Shown here one piece after another: positions 9,593 to 18,763 of a stretch of 64,000 bases of DNA. The notes under the pieces are model-generated. The model had not been told where the DNA came from and did not search any database. It saw only the letters and a program-made list of their open reading frames with translations. How positions within the stretch are numbered: the stretch's first letter is position 1; each line of letters begins with the position of its first letter. A program made the translations under genes and the position numbers. The DNA comes from Lacrimispora saccharolytica (lineage in GTDB: Bacteria; Bacillota; Clostridia; Lachnospirales; Lachnospiraceae), in contig JADYUL010000009.1 in assembly GCA_021531795.1 (NCBI GenBank), forward strand, positions 1-64,000. Direction: 5' to 3'.

Positions 9593-10162
9593 TCACGCCT
9601 TAAGCACTCCAACCCTGACCGCCGCCTTAAGCAGCGCCACCTGGGTCTTGCCATCCTTAATCGTGCCGTCAAGCACCTGCTCCACGAGTTCCTCAAGCGG
9701 CACCTCCACCACATTCAGAAACTCATCCTCATCCAGGTCCTGCTCACCCTTACGTAACCCACGCGCCATGAACATCCATATCTTCTCATTGCAATACGCC
9801 GACGCCGGATGATACTCCCCGAGCTCCACCCACTCATCAGCCTCAATTCCTGTCTCTTCTCTAAGTTCACGCTTCGCTGCCGCAAGCCTATCCTCCTCAA
9901 GAGAATTCAGCTTTCCCGCAGGAATCTCCGTCACCACTCGCCTCGCCGGATACCTATACTGTTTCTCCATCACCACCGAACCGCTCTCAGTCAGCGCCAC
10001 CACAGCCACGGCTCCCACATGCTTCACATACTCACGCGTCGCTATCTTGCCATTTGGCAGCTCAATATTGTCGCGATAGACATGCAGCATCTCGCCCGCG
10101 AACACCTCAGAGGAATCAACCGTCTTCTCTATTAAATTCTCAAATTCATTCACTTTTCCCAT
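9593..10162 (-). CDS. NUDIX hydrolase, ADP-ribose pyrophosphatase-like
   Basis: A 189-residue protein of the NudF/ADP-ribose pyrophosphatase type, hydrolysing nucleoside diphosphates linked to sugars. The Nudix box runs about 83-105, from the Gly after PA to REETG, with all metal-binding Glu residues in place. Upstream, QYRYPARRVVTEIPAG is the N-terminal element typical of ADP-ribose pyrophosphatases. AGGAG lies ten bases before the ATG at 10162 and four bases before an alternative GTG at 10168. It stands between the AT-rich cassette and the wecE group and is probably ancestral flanking sequence rather than part of the glycan pathway. Confidence 0.88.
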   Translation of the reverse strand: MGKVNEFENLIEKTVDSSEVFAGEMLHVYRDNIELPNGKIATREYVKHVGAVAVVALTESGSVVMEKQYRYPARRVVTEIPAGKLNSLEEDRLAAAKRELREETGIEADEWVELGEYHPASAYCNEKIWMFMARGLRKGEQDLDEDEFLNVVEVPLEELVEQVLDGTIKDGKTQVALLKAAVRVGVLKA

Positions 10163-10538
10163 ATTCACTGAACTCCTATCCTGTCAAAACCGCGTGGTAC
10201 TGATACATGTATTTGGGCAACGTTTTATTTCAACTCTTTTAATGCCTCCAAGTATCCCTTCGCCTGTTGTTAATTCATACATACTATTGACCCACTTTTT
10301 GTTCAATTCTAAACCGGTGTTATTACAAGAAGCATGTCAAAGCATCACTCCGTTTGCCTGAACTGAAGACAGTCCAGACATTCACTTCATACAATGAATA
10401 TAAGTAACCAACGGCTTATAAGCCCTCTTACACCATAAGTCAGTTTTATGCTACACCTAGTTCACACTAAAGTGCAAATCAACACATGTCATATCCAAAC
10501 AAACGTACAACCTGCGCTCCCGTGAAATAATAGATTCT
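10163..10538. other. Non-coding scar at the left edge of the AT-rich cassette
   Basis: About 375 bases between wzx and the NUDIX gene hold no convincing gene. A minus-strand frame stays open for about 45 codons (about 10185-10325) but lacks a start with a ribosome site and matches nothing I recognise. I see no convincing promoter for the NUDIX gene. A weak AATAGAT/ATCTATT hairpin lies over the end of wzx. Base composition changes here from mixed to AT-rich, so this is a likely recombination boundary. Confidence 0.5.
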
Positions 10539-11963
10539 TTATCTATTAATCATAGAAACAATACTATGTAATTCTTCGTTGTGAGTTGCAACTGAAAGAA
10601 TTAGATAGCTTAAGACACCAACCACTAACTGACAGGCAATTGATGAAATATCATTCATTCCTAATTTCTCTACTTGCAATGTTATAATGCACATAATCAT
10701 CGACATTATTAGCGAAGGGAATATATCGCGGATTTGTTCGGCATAAGTGTACCCAAACACTTTTTTATTAGGAATAGCGTTTATAACAAAGCTTAGATAT
10801 GATGTAAGTGCCGTGGACCATGCAATCATCGATATAGATTTAAACAAGAATACAGCACCCAAAAGCAACATTATACCAATACCTTTTTTGATAATCTCTA
10901 AACGTAAATATATTTCACTTTTACCTATAGCATTAAAAGCCTGTAGATTACAGGAATGAATTGGAAATACAGCTAATGCAACACAAAAAATCTGCATATA
11001 TTCAACACACGGCAGCCATTTATCAGTAAGCAAGATTGAAATCAATGGTTTCGAGATTGCAACAAGCCCGGCCATAATTGGAAAGACAATATATGTACTT
11101 ATTCTAATAGCAGTTCGCATAGTATTTTTTACATCAGCGATATCTTTCTGTTTTGCGGACATCGCTGGTAACATAACACTTTGTACTGCCCCGTTAACAG
11201 AATTGTTAATAAACTGCGGAAATTGTTTGCCTCTATTATAGTATCCAAGCATCGCAGAATTAAATTTTTTTCCTATTACAAGGCTACTTAAATCTTGATA
11301 GATCATATCAATCAAATTAGCAACAAGTATCTTCCAACCAAAGGAAAACAACTTATTTACGCGACTCAAATTCAAAACCAATCTTGGTCTCCAACTAACT
11401 GTAATGGACATTACAATACAAGCAATGAAAATATTTGATAAGTTTTGAATAACTAATGCCCATACGCCAAAACCGTTTATGGCCAAAATTATTCCTAAAA
11501 TACCTGATGCAGATACAGCTAAAACGTTACTATTAAATACCTTCTTAAAATCTAACTCTCGGCTCACTTTCGCTAACTGAATGGAATTCCATGCTCCGGG
11601 TAAAACCATCAAGCAAAGCACTCTGAACGGAAGTACAATTGATGGCATATTATAAAATTCTGCAATTACTGGAGCTGAGCAAAAAAGAATCAAATAAAGT
11701 AAGCCCGCAATACTTAATACCACCCATAAAGTCGACGAATAGTCTTCTTCAGATACATCTTTATCCTGAATAAGTGCTGTATTGAAGCCGTTCTGAATAA
11801 AAACATTTGCTAATAGTGTAAAAATTATCATCATGGATAATACACCATAATCATCTGGCGATAATAATCGAGCTAAGACAATTTGCAAGACAAATTGAAC
11901 CCCTTGCACACCAAATCGTTCTAAAAGCTTCCAGAACACTCCATTTGCCACACTATTATTCAT
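10539..11963 (-). CDS. wzx: Wzx-type lipid-linked repeat-unit flippase
   Basis: A 474-residue polysaccharide-transport protein of the MOP superfamily (Polysacc_synt_3, TuaB/Wzx-like), with about 14 helices. It begins with VFWKLLERFGVQGVQF and continues with the LARLLSPDDYGVL segment typical of these flippases. A later loop contains GYYNRGKQFPQF. It should move undecaprenyl-linked repeat units across the membrane for polymerisation by the Wzy three genes upstream. GAGGTG sits five bases before the ATG. It is the last gene of the AT-rich cassette. Family assignment is firm; the linked unit is unknown. Confidence 0.9.
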   Translation of the reverse strand: MNNSVANGVFWKLLERFGVQGVQFVLQIVLARLLSPDDYGVLSMMIIFTLLANVFIQNGFNTALIQDKDVSEEDYSSTLWVVLSIAGLLYLILFCSAPVIAEFYNMPSIVLPFRVLCLMVLPGAWNSIQLAKVSRELDFKKVFNSNVLAVSASGILGIILAINGFGVWALVIQNLSNIFIACIVMSITVSWRPRLVLNLSRVNKLFSFGWKILVANLIDMIYQDLSSLVIGKKFNSAMLGYYNRGKQFPQFINNSVNGAVQSVMLPAMSAKQKDIADVKNTMRTAIRISTYIVFPIMAGLVAISKPLISILLTDKWLPCVEYMQIFCVALAVFPIHSCNLQAFNAIGKSEIYLRLEIIKKGIGIMLLLGAVFLFKSISMIAWSTALTSYLSFVINAIPNKKVFGYTYAEQIRDIFPSLIMSMIMCIITLQVEKLGMNDISSIACQLVVGVLSYLILSVATHNEELHSIVSMINR

Positions 11964-11982
11964 TCTGTCACCTCACTTTTAT

Positions 11983-13068
11983 TCAAAAAATTGCATCAAT
12001 TCTATGTTTTATCGGATATAAAATTTTTGATAAAAACCAATCTGTAAGGATATTATCAATTTTTGCAAAAAACAATTCTCTGGTTTTATCGAGCAAAAGT
12101 GATACAACAAACACAATGACTGTAATAAGAATATATCTATGTACAATAAACATACCATCAAAACATTTAAACCAATCATTAATTTTTTTACATTCAACAA
12201 TCAAAAAATTGTTATGAATAAGATATATTCCAAGCGACGATTTCGATAAACAATTTATAAATTTATTGTGCCAACTTTTAGATCTTCGTAATATCTCAAA
12301 AACAGAGAAATTAACGACTAATAGTGGCAAACTAGAATAAGACTGCCAGAAAAATGTTTTTCCATAGATAATTCCAATATACTGCCCTATATAATTTACT
12401 GTAATAATAAAAGCAACAACAATACAGCATCCAATAATAGAAAGCATACACAGTTGCCATGTTTTAACAAACCGGATAAAATCAACATCTTTCAATAGAG
12501 TCGTAATTAAATAAACTGTTATAAACCCAAACAACCGGCTAGAAAAATATCTATTACCTATAAATGTTGGGGCAACTGTGTACAGCATAAAGAAACAAAT
12601 TGTAAGGTAAAAATACTGTTTGGTTTTTAAATGCTCACGAATCACTTGAAGAACAGGAACCAATAATACAAAAATCAAATAGGCACTTATAAACCAATTA
12701 TTTTCAAATGCGATTGGAAAAAAGGATTTAACAATGGTCTTTAGAGATACTGCCTCTGGTTGAAAAAACGAAAAATAAGCTAAAAATACAATAGAGTAAA
12801 AAATGGTTTGCAAATACAACTTAATCCATTTCTTAGCAGTAATTCCTTTAGTAAGAAAATAACATGTTGAAATTATAAAAACACCATTGCCAATCTGGCC
12901 AAGATACACTGAAATTGCTTTAATAATAGCGTCCGTATTAAATGCAAAGGCATCTACGCTAGATTGATGTGCTACGTGGCTAAGTATAATAAGCAAGATT
13001 GCAGCTACCTTTGCGAGCTCATACTTTGAATCACGCCCATTTTTTGTTGATATCAAATCTACTGTCAT
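11983..13068 (-). CDS. Membrane acyltransferase family 3 (O-acetyltransferase)
   Basis: A 361-residue Acyl_transf_3 membrane protein, about ten helices. The N-terminal KYELAKVAAILLIILSHVAH contains the family's His after helix 1, and the C-terminal third has the LGIYLIHNNFL motif (His-Asn) common to sugar O-acetylases. It should acetylate a sugar of the repeat unit or polymer. Start and upstream stop overlap as ATGA, so it is translationally coupled to the GT4 before it. Very AT-rich: a sampled 60-base line at 12.8 kb has only 15 G/C, in keeping with the surrounding cassette. Confidence 0.87.
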   Translation of the reverse strand: MTVDLISTKNGRDSKYELAKVAAILLIILSHVAHQSSVDAFAFNTDAIIKAISVYLGQIGNGVFIISTCYFLTKGITAKKWIKLYLQTIFYSIVFLAYFSFFQPEAVSLKTIVKSFFPIAFENNWFISAYLIFVLLVPVLQVIREHLKTKQYFYLTICFFMLYTVAPTFIGNRYFSSRLFGFITVYLITTLLKDVDFIRFVKTWQLCMLSIIGCCIVVAFIITVNYIGQYIGIIYGKTFFWQSYSSLPLLVVNFSVFEILRRSKSWHNKFINCLSKSSLGIYLIHNNFLIVECKKINDWFKCFDGMFIVHRYILITVIVFVVSLLLDKTRELFFAKIDNILTDWFLSKILYPIKHRIDAIF

Positions 13069-14204
13069 TTTTTCGCTCGATTCAAAACTTTTTTATATGT
13101 ATCAATAAATATATCTACAGACTCGTCCCATGTGTAATGCTGCAATACATCAGCTCGTGCCTGTCTCATCATTTGATTTGTATCAAACTGATCCATATAT
13201 AAAGCCTGAATTTTATCTGCCCACAGCATAACATCAAAACTATCCACAATAATACCATTTTCTCCATTGCGAATTAATTCATCACTTCCACCACTTTTAG
13301 ATGTAACAATTGGTCTACCCAAAAACATTGCTTCCAAAAGAACCATGCCAAATATTTCGAATTTTGTAGGTAGCACAAAAACATCGTGACTATAGTATAC
13401 ATCTGGCAAAGTATCCTGCTTCATACTTCCCAAAAATTTGATTTCTTTAGTTAAACCTAATTTTCCAATCAACTCTTTACATCTTGAAACATATTTTTGT
13501 TTTCCTTTTCCAACAATTGTCAACTTGGCATTAATCCCACGATGTTTTAATTCTGAGATAACTTTAATCAAAAACAGCGTGTCTCTTCTGCGGCATATTT
13601 CACCAATATACAGAAGTTTAAATACGCCTGGTTCAGATTTGAATTGATAATTAACACCCGAATCATTAAATTTGGACAAATCTAATCCAACTGGAGAGAC
13701 TACAATATCGGTAAATCCTTTTTCTTCCATTGTCCGTTTAGCTGCCGCTGTTTTCGTAATGAATTGCACCTTTTTATTTTGCATCTTCTTAGCAAAAACC
13801 AAATCAAATAGTGCACTCTTAATATAATAACGCTTATTAAAATCACACTTATAAGGCCCATGATAAATCACAACTTTATTAGGATATTTCAATGAAAGAT
13901 AGCAAGAGAAATACTGCTCGTACTCTTCTATTTGTACTATGTCATATTCCGAAATCATCTTATCAATTTTGGCTTTATCAAAAACTACACTTTTTTCGAA
14001 AACGCGTCCTTTAAGCCAATAAATCGAAAACGATCCCTCAGGTGTTGTGACAGTATCTTCTCGTTCTTCTCCGTCGCCTACCCAGTATACTATATCGCAT
14101 TGATGACCTTTTCGATTAAAAGCTCTAGCCAAGCCTACATGCTGCAGATTGTAAGTATTCGTATTCAGAACACTCGCATATGATCTAATAATTAGTATTT
14201 TCAT
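13065..14204 (-). CDS. Family 4 glycosyltransferase (GT4)
   Basis: A 379-residue GT-B enzyme. The N-domain starts MKILIIRSYASVLN and includes HVGLARAF; the C-domain has LLYIGEICRRRD, then FGMVLLEAMFLGRPIV with the donor-binding Glu, and SGGSDELI. It should add one sugar to the lipid-linked intermediate. I prefer the ATG at 14204, with AAGGATGAT upstream; an ATG at 14216 has its only ribosome-like bases directly abutting it. It overlaps the wzy gene by about 20 bases and the acyltransferase by four, a tightly coupled operon. Sugar specificity unknown. Confidence 0.88.
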   Translation of the reverse strand: MKILIIRSYASVLNTNTYNLQHVGLARAFNRKGHQCDIVYWVGDGEEREDTVTTPEGSFSIYWLKGRVFEKSVVFDKAKIDKMISEYDIVQIEEYEQYFSCYLSLKYPNKVVIYHGPYKCDFNKRYYIKSALFDLVFAKKMQNKKVQFITKTAAAKRTMEEKGFTDIVVSPVGLDLSKFNDSGVNYQFKSEPGVFKLLYIGEICRRRDTLFLIKVISELKHRGINAKLTIVGKGKQKYVSRCKELIGKLGLTKEIKFLGSMKQDTLPDVYYSHDVFVLPTKFEIFGMVLLEAMFLGRPIVTSKSGGSDELIRNGENGIIVDSFDVMLWADKIQALYMDQFDTNQMMRQARADVLQHYTWDESVDIFIDTYKKVLNRAKK

Positions 14205-15486
14205 GACGAATATCATCCTTCTCTATACATTTCTCAAAATTTATCATATTAAAATAACCCATTAGCCCCCAAAAATAATTCTGCGAGAATGTATTATTTA
14301 GGAAATTCATAGCAACAAATACTATAATAATGAGAACAGAATTTTGATAATTTTTGATTTTAAATCCACCAAATATCATTCCGATATATAGTGTAAGACC
14401 TAATACTCCCGTCTCGACCGCGACTCTCACAAAACCGTTGTCAAGTGTATATCTGATTCCATAATTTAGATATTTTATAAAATCTTCTCCAGCTCCAATT
14501 CCACACCCTATCCAAAAATGCTCTTTCAACGATTCTACCAATATTTTCCAAACACCGACAAATCTAACAAATCCTGACGAAGTAGTCCAACCCTGTAGAA
14601 TCATTTCTGCGGAGGCATTACCGCCATTAAATATTTCGGATATACGCCGAACATAAATCAAATACACTGAATTAGCGAAAAAGTACAAACAAGCAACTAC
14701 AACTAGTGCTAAAACAATACTATACCATCCAGTTCTATGTAATTTACGATTTTTGCTTGCAAATAAAAAATATATAATTCCCACTGCTATCAGCAAAATA
14801 CCAGTTCCAGACATAGATGCCAAGATTGCTAAACCATTAAGTATTATTATTTTCAGATTTTTTCGAAGACCTTTGGAAAGGTACAGCAAAATATTCATGC
14901 CTAATATCTGCGAGTAGGTCGATGGTTCACTGAAAAAAGCATGAGCTCTATGCAAACCTATAGCTGCAATCAGACCTGTTCCGTTTTCTGTCCAATTATA
15001 TCCTAAAACCATGTGCCCCGGTATCCAAAGATCTCCGCTTAAACCTATAACTTGTAAAACTATCTGAATAAGTCCGATAGCAGCTGAAATATTAACGATT
15101 TTTTGAAAGATATTAATTTCTCGCTCAATCTCATCTGCAGCTAATATTCTCTGTGAAAGCAAATATATTAAAACAAAATAAACAGCTTGAAAAGCAGAGA
15201 AATAGCTGTTTCCTTGATTGATCTCATTGTTTTTAGTTAATAGTATGTTAAAAACGAGTATTACAAAAAACATTATTCCACACAACAACTGTACCGTATT
15301 AGATCTTCTAAAAATTCTTTGAATACGCAATGCCGAATACAAAATAAAAACAAATGATAGAACTGTAAATAAAGTTATGGGAAAGGATTCGACATAAGTA
15401 AAACAATAAGCATCAAAAAACAAGCTTATCATCATAAGTCTTAATAAATACTTTTTTGTATTACCTCGTCTTATTATTAACCTCAT
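14185..15486 (-). CDS. wzy: O-antigen/capsule polymerase, Wzy-like
   Basis: A 433-residue integral membrane protein with about 11-12 helices and a large loop holding HRAHAFFSEPSTYSQ, the O-antigen ligase/polymerase (Wzy_C-like) signature. It is followed by a GCGIGAGEDFIKYL segment and DNGFVRVAVETGVLG, a Wzy-type motif. It polymerises flipped repeat units on the outer face of the membrane. It overlaps the next gene by 20 bases. Together with wzx and four GT4 genes in the same AT-rich block it makes a self-contained serotype-type cassette. Confidence 0.85.
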   Translation of the reverse strand: MRLIIRRGNTKKYLLRLMMISLFFDAYCFTYVESFPITLFTVLSFVFILYSALRIQRIFRRSNTVQLLCGIMFFVILVFNILLTKNNEINQGNSYFSAFQAVYFVLIYLLSQRILAADEIEREINIFQKIVNISAAIGLIQIVLQVIGLSGDLWIPGHMVLGYNWTENGTGLIAAIGLHRAHAFFSEPSTYSQILGMNILLYLSKGLRKNLKIIILNGLAILASMSGTGILLIAVGIIYFLFASKNRKLHRTGWYSIVLALVVVACLYFFANSVYLIYVRRISEIFNGGNASAEMILQGWTTSSGFVRFVGVWKILVESLKEHFWIGCGIGAGEDFIKYLNYGIRYTLDNGFVRVAVETGVLGLTLYIGMIFGGFKIKNYQNSVLIIIVFVAMNFLNNTFSQNYFWGLMGYFNMINFEKCIEKDDIRHENTNY

Positions 15487-15505
15487 ATCCTTCTGTCACT
15501 CTCCC

Positions 15506-16627
15506 TTATAATACGTTTCTGATACAGTCATAAGTTAGCTTTTGGAAATTGATACCTTCAAAGAATTCCACTCTTTCCATTCCAATATTTAACAACTGTT
15601 TCATTTGCTCATGATTCATACTTTCAACTTCAAAGATATGAGCACACAATTCTTCGTAGCTGTCAATATTATTTAGGTAAACCGCTCCCTTTTGGGCAAT
15701 TTCCGGCATACATGAACAATTACTTGTAATCACCGGAATTTGTGCTTGCATGGCTTCGAGCATTGGGAATCCAAAACCTTCCAATCGAGATGGATACAGA
15801 AGCATAGCAGCATTATAGTACAACGCTCTTTTCTCCAAGTCACTGATGTATCCGGCTATAACCACTGAATCTTTAAATACACTCTGGTTAATAATATCGC
15901 GTACATTTTGACTTTTGTCAGCAATATTTCCAGCAAGAACAAGCTTCTTTTTGCCACCCAGCCGCTTGTATTCTAAGAACGCTTTTACCAGAACATCTGC
16001 ATTCTTTCTTGGTGATAAGGTGCCAACAAATAATAAAAACTGTTTTTTCTCAACGCCAAGCTTTTGCAAATAAGCATTTACTTCATCATCAGTTGCATTC
16101 ATTCCGTTTGGGAACATTTTACAACCATTATAAATCGTGGTAATTTTCCTCTCATCAACACTCATATATTTCATCAGCTCTTGCTTGCAATTCTGGGAGA
16201 TTGTCAAAATAACATCTGCTTTTTTGCAAGTAGGCTTCAAGAACAGTTTATGAGTGATGTTAGTCCTTGTTGGAGCATATTCCGAATATGCATAGGCAGA
16301 CATATCATGTACGGTTACCACCGTCTTTACAGTTTTAGGAGAAATTGGCAACAAAAAATCAGGCTGCCAAAATACATCAAGCCTATCGTCCTTCATTATC
16401 TTAGGAAGTTTAGTTAACAACCAAAGAACATGATTTCCCCTTCCATCACCATCTCGGATTACAAAGTTTGAATTTAATCCAAGTTCTTTCGTAATAGGCT
16501 TATCAGAATAAAGATAAAAGACATCTTCATTATTCTGCTTGTTCATGTAAACTAGAACATTGTGAATATAATGTCCAATACCATCCCACGAGCCTGCTAA
16601 TAAGCTTATATCAATTCCAATTTTCAT
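15506..16627 (-). CDS. Family 4 glycosyltransferase, WbdB/WbaZ-like
   Basis: A 373-residue GT4 with MKIGIDISLLAG at the N-terminus, VVTVHDMSAYAYSEYAP in the acceptor domain, and FVGTLSPRKN, then RLEGFGFPMLEAM, in the donor domain. This architecture is shared with mannosyl- and rhamnosyltransferases such as WbdB and WbaZ, so a mannose- or rhamnose-like donor is plausible but not proven. GGAG lies nine bases before the ATG. The start overlaps the stop of the frameshifted acyltransferase (ATGA), so loss of translation there could reduce coupling to this gene. Confidence 0.88.
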   Translation of the reverse strand: MKIGIDISLLAGSWDGIGHYIHNVLVYMNKQNNEDVFYLYSDKPITKELGLNSNFVIRDGDGRGNHVLWLLTKLPKIMKDDRLDVFWQPDFLLPISPKTVKTVVTVHDMSAYAYSEYAPTRTNITHKLFLKPTCKKADVILTISQNCKQELMKYMSVDERKITTIYNGCKMFPNGMNATDDEVNAYLQKLGVEKKQFLLFVGTLSPRKNADVLVKAFLEYKRLGGKKKLVLAGNIADKSQNVRDIINQSVFKDSVVIAGYISDLEKRALYYNAAMLLYPSRLEGFGFPMLEAMQAQIPVITSNCSCMPEIAQKGAVYLNNIDSYEELCAHIFEVESMNHEQMKQLLNIGMERVEFFEGINFQKLTYDCIRNVL

Positions 16628-17153
16628 TTTATTGATCTCCCTTTTCTCACTTCTGAGACTACGATTACCATTCCCATAATTACAAAACTTAATAATTTAT
16701 TGATAATCTTAATCTTGGTATCAATTGAAATATCAAATCTCATTTCAATACACTGTAGTATGACTACTGCGTACATATGAAGAAGATAGATAGTTAGCGA
16801 ATTTCGTCCTAACACAGATAGTATTTGGTATTTTATTGTACGTTGTGCCACGATTACTACTACTGCTATACCAGCAAGACTTCCTATGATAAACAGAAGA
16901 ATATTATTATATTGCCCTGCATTCATATCTACTCTACCATTTATCAACGAAATTATCACAATCAAGATACAGCAGCCTACAACAACATAGTTTTCTTTTC
17001 TACTATTTTTATACAACAGTACATTTCTGTCTCTTTCCATCTTTCCCAACGCAAAAAAGAAAATACCAACCAACGAGGCGTTGAGTGCTCGAATCGGAGC
17101 CCCGAAACTTGATAAAGCAAAACCGCATCCCATCAAAACAAGGCACATGAGAT

Positions 17154-17201
17154 CTTTGTGAAGTGTATTTATAAATTGCATTATAAATACACTTCACAAA
17201 G
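17154..17201. repeat. Perfect 21-base inverted repeat inside the broken acyltransferase
   Basis: Arms 17154-17174 and 17181-17201 are exact reverse complements (left arm begins CTTTGTGAAGTG and ends TTTATAA), separated by the six bases ATTGCA. Such a hairpin within a coding region is a hotspot for template-switch mutation. The reading frame shifts by one base exactly here. Confidence 0.95.
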
Positions 17202-17290
17202 AATAAGCTTAATAGAAACCATAGTGGTGTTGCAGGATCTGAGCTTTCCCATTCTGAGTAAATCATGGATTTAACATAATCCGGGTACCT

Positions 17291-17298
17291 CCCCCCCC
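17291..17298 (-). repeat. G8 homopolymer tract at a frameshift
   Basis: Eight C on the plus strand (eight G on the coding strand) within the acyltransferase gene. Changing the length to nine or six restores the frame into the next segment. Slipped-strand mispairing at such tracts is a known route to phase variation of O-acetyltransferases. Confidence 0.85.
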
Positions 17299-17571
17299 GG
17301 ATAAATAACAGTATGATGTTGAAAAAGCAAAGGATAAGATAACATATTTTAACAGCAATTGTTTAATCTGGGCGACATAGAAGTTGGATTTTTCACGAAA
17401 TACGTATCCGCTTAGAAAAAAGAACAACGGCATATGAAATGTAAAAATCATGTCAATAATTGCCTTCGGAAAAAACCTTGTGTGACCGATAACAACTAGC
17501 ACTATTCCAATTCCCTTTGCAGTATCTATCCAGTTAATTCTACTATTATCCCCCATGTATCTTTCTCCATA

Positions 17572-18738
17572 TCATTTTGTAATAAACAAATCTCTCACTT
17601 TCTCTGCTGGCATGTTAAACTCCTCATAGAAAGCTCTTGCATTATTTCTCAATTGAATAGCAAATTGTCTATCACGAAGTAATTTTTCGATATATTCTGC
17701 GCACTCGGTAGAATTTTTATAAATCAATACCTGTTCACCATTTTCAAGATCATATCCTCTTGCACCAAATTCAGATGTTACGATAGGAATACCTTTCCCC
17801 ATGGCTTCAGTCATCTTTATATTAATTCCGCTTCCTTCACACACTGCATTAACAAATAAATCACACTCTTCAATATATGGATCAACGGAATCAACCATTC
17901 CTGTCACAATTATATCAGTGTGTTTTTTCCCGCATTCTATCATTTCGTCCGTAGGATCTTTACCCACTAAATACAGTTTGACATCTAATTTTTTCGCTCG
18001 AAGAATCGGCATCACTTCATTTATCAAATATTTTGCGGCTGCTACATTTGGATACCATCCATAGCTTCCGATAAACAGAATCTTCTTGCTCACTTTCTGC
18101 ATACTGCTATTATTCTTAATTATTTGATATTCGCTAAACCCTCTGAGAACTTCTATTTTTTTCTCCGGTACCATTGAAGAAAATTTTTGAGCATCTGATT
18201 CTGATATTGCAGTTACATAATCAGCTGTCTTGATTGCTTTTTTCTCATATTCATAGGTCATCTTAGCACTTCGTTTTACCAAAACCTTAACAATTCTCTT
18301 ACATTTTTTTGCATATTCGAACCAAATATCACTTTCTACATTATGAGTATGTAAAATCACTCTACACTCACTAAACATTTTAGCGTACTCAAACATTTGT
18401 AGATGATCTATAATAACTGTGTCATACTGTTTTCTCTTTTTTATATCAGCCAGTAGTCGAAACATTGCCTTTCTTGTGTATTTTCGAATGTTGTTTGGAT
18501 ACTTCATTGATAAGTTTAAAGCAGTGCTCTTCCATGTCAATCTGCACAGATGTACTTCACTGACATATTTTTTTAGCTCTTCAATCTCATCGTTGGAATA
18601 TTCTTCCCCATCAGTAAAAGATACTAGAGTTACATCGCCTCCCATTTTTTTCAGCAACTTAATCAATCCAAAACTATAAATTAAAGCACCATCTGCCATA
18701 GGGTACAGTTTTCTCTGTGATATCAATAGAATACTCAT
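17572..18738 (-). CDS. Family 4 glycosyltransferase (GT4)
   Basis: A 388-residue GT-B enzyme of the Glyco_trans_1_4 type. Recognisable are DGALIYSFGLIKLL near the N-terminus, ILHTHNVESDIW in the middle, FIGSYGWYPN at the start of the donor domain and CEGSGINIKMTEAMGKGIP as the donor-binding motif. AAGGA lies nine bases before the ATG. It is 15 bases upstream of the broken acyltransferase and 25 bases downstream of another GT4, in the same AT-rich block. It should add one sugar of the repeat unit; which one cannot be told from sequence. Confidence 0.87.
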   Translation of the reverse strand: MSILLISQRKLYPMADGALIYSFGLIKLLKKMGGDVTLVSFTDGEEYSNDEIEELKKYVSEVHLCRLTWKSTALNLSMKYPNNIRKYTRKAMFRLLADIKKRKQYDTVIIDHLQMFEYAKMFSECRVILHTHNVESDIWFEYAKKCKRIVKVLVKRSAKMTYEYEKKAIKTADYVTAISESDAQKFSSMVPEKKIEVLRGFSEYQIIKNNSSMQKVSKKILFIGSYGWYPNVAAAKYLINEVMPILRAKKLDVKLYLVGKDPTDEMIECGKKHTDIIVTGMVDSVDPYIEECDLFVNAVCEGSGINIKMTEAMGKGIPIVTSEFGARGYDLENGEQVLIYKNSTECAEYIEKLLRDRQFAIQLRNNARAFYEEFNMPAEKVRDLFITK

Positions 18739-18763
18739 CTATATATTTCCTTTTTTCGTGCTT

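Larger units (their letters stand above)
16624..17556 (-). pseudogene. Frameshifted acyltransferase family 3 gene
   Basis: Three consecutive pieces make one O-acetyltransferase of about 310 residues. Piece 1 (17556 to 17263) has WIDTAKGIGIVLVVIGHTRF and FFLSGYVF. Piece 2 (about 17290 to 17182) has LWFLLSLFFVKCIYN. Piece 3 (17181 to 16624) has LVLMGCGFALSSFG and LTIYLLHMYAVV. Pieces 1 and 3 share a frame and the middle is shifted. The first break lies at a run of eight G on the coding strand (17291-17298); nine would join pieces 1 and 2. The second lies in the loop of a 21-base perfect palindrome (17154-17201), where one base fewer joins pieces 2 and 3. GGAG precedes the ATG. It may be a pseudogene, a phase-variable gene or a sequencing artefact. 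Confidence 0.8.

Noticed and set aside
10185-10325. Open minus-strand frame of about 45 codons upstream of the NUDIX gene
   Set aside because: No start with a ribosome site, no recognisable family, and it ends just before the NUDIX ribosome site; likely random.
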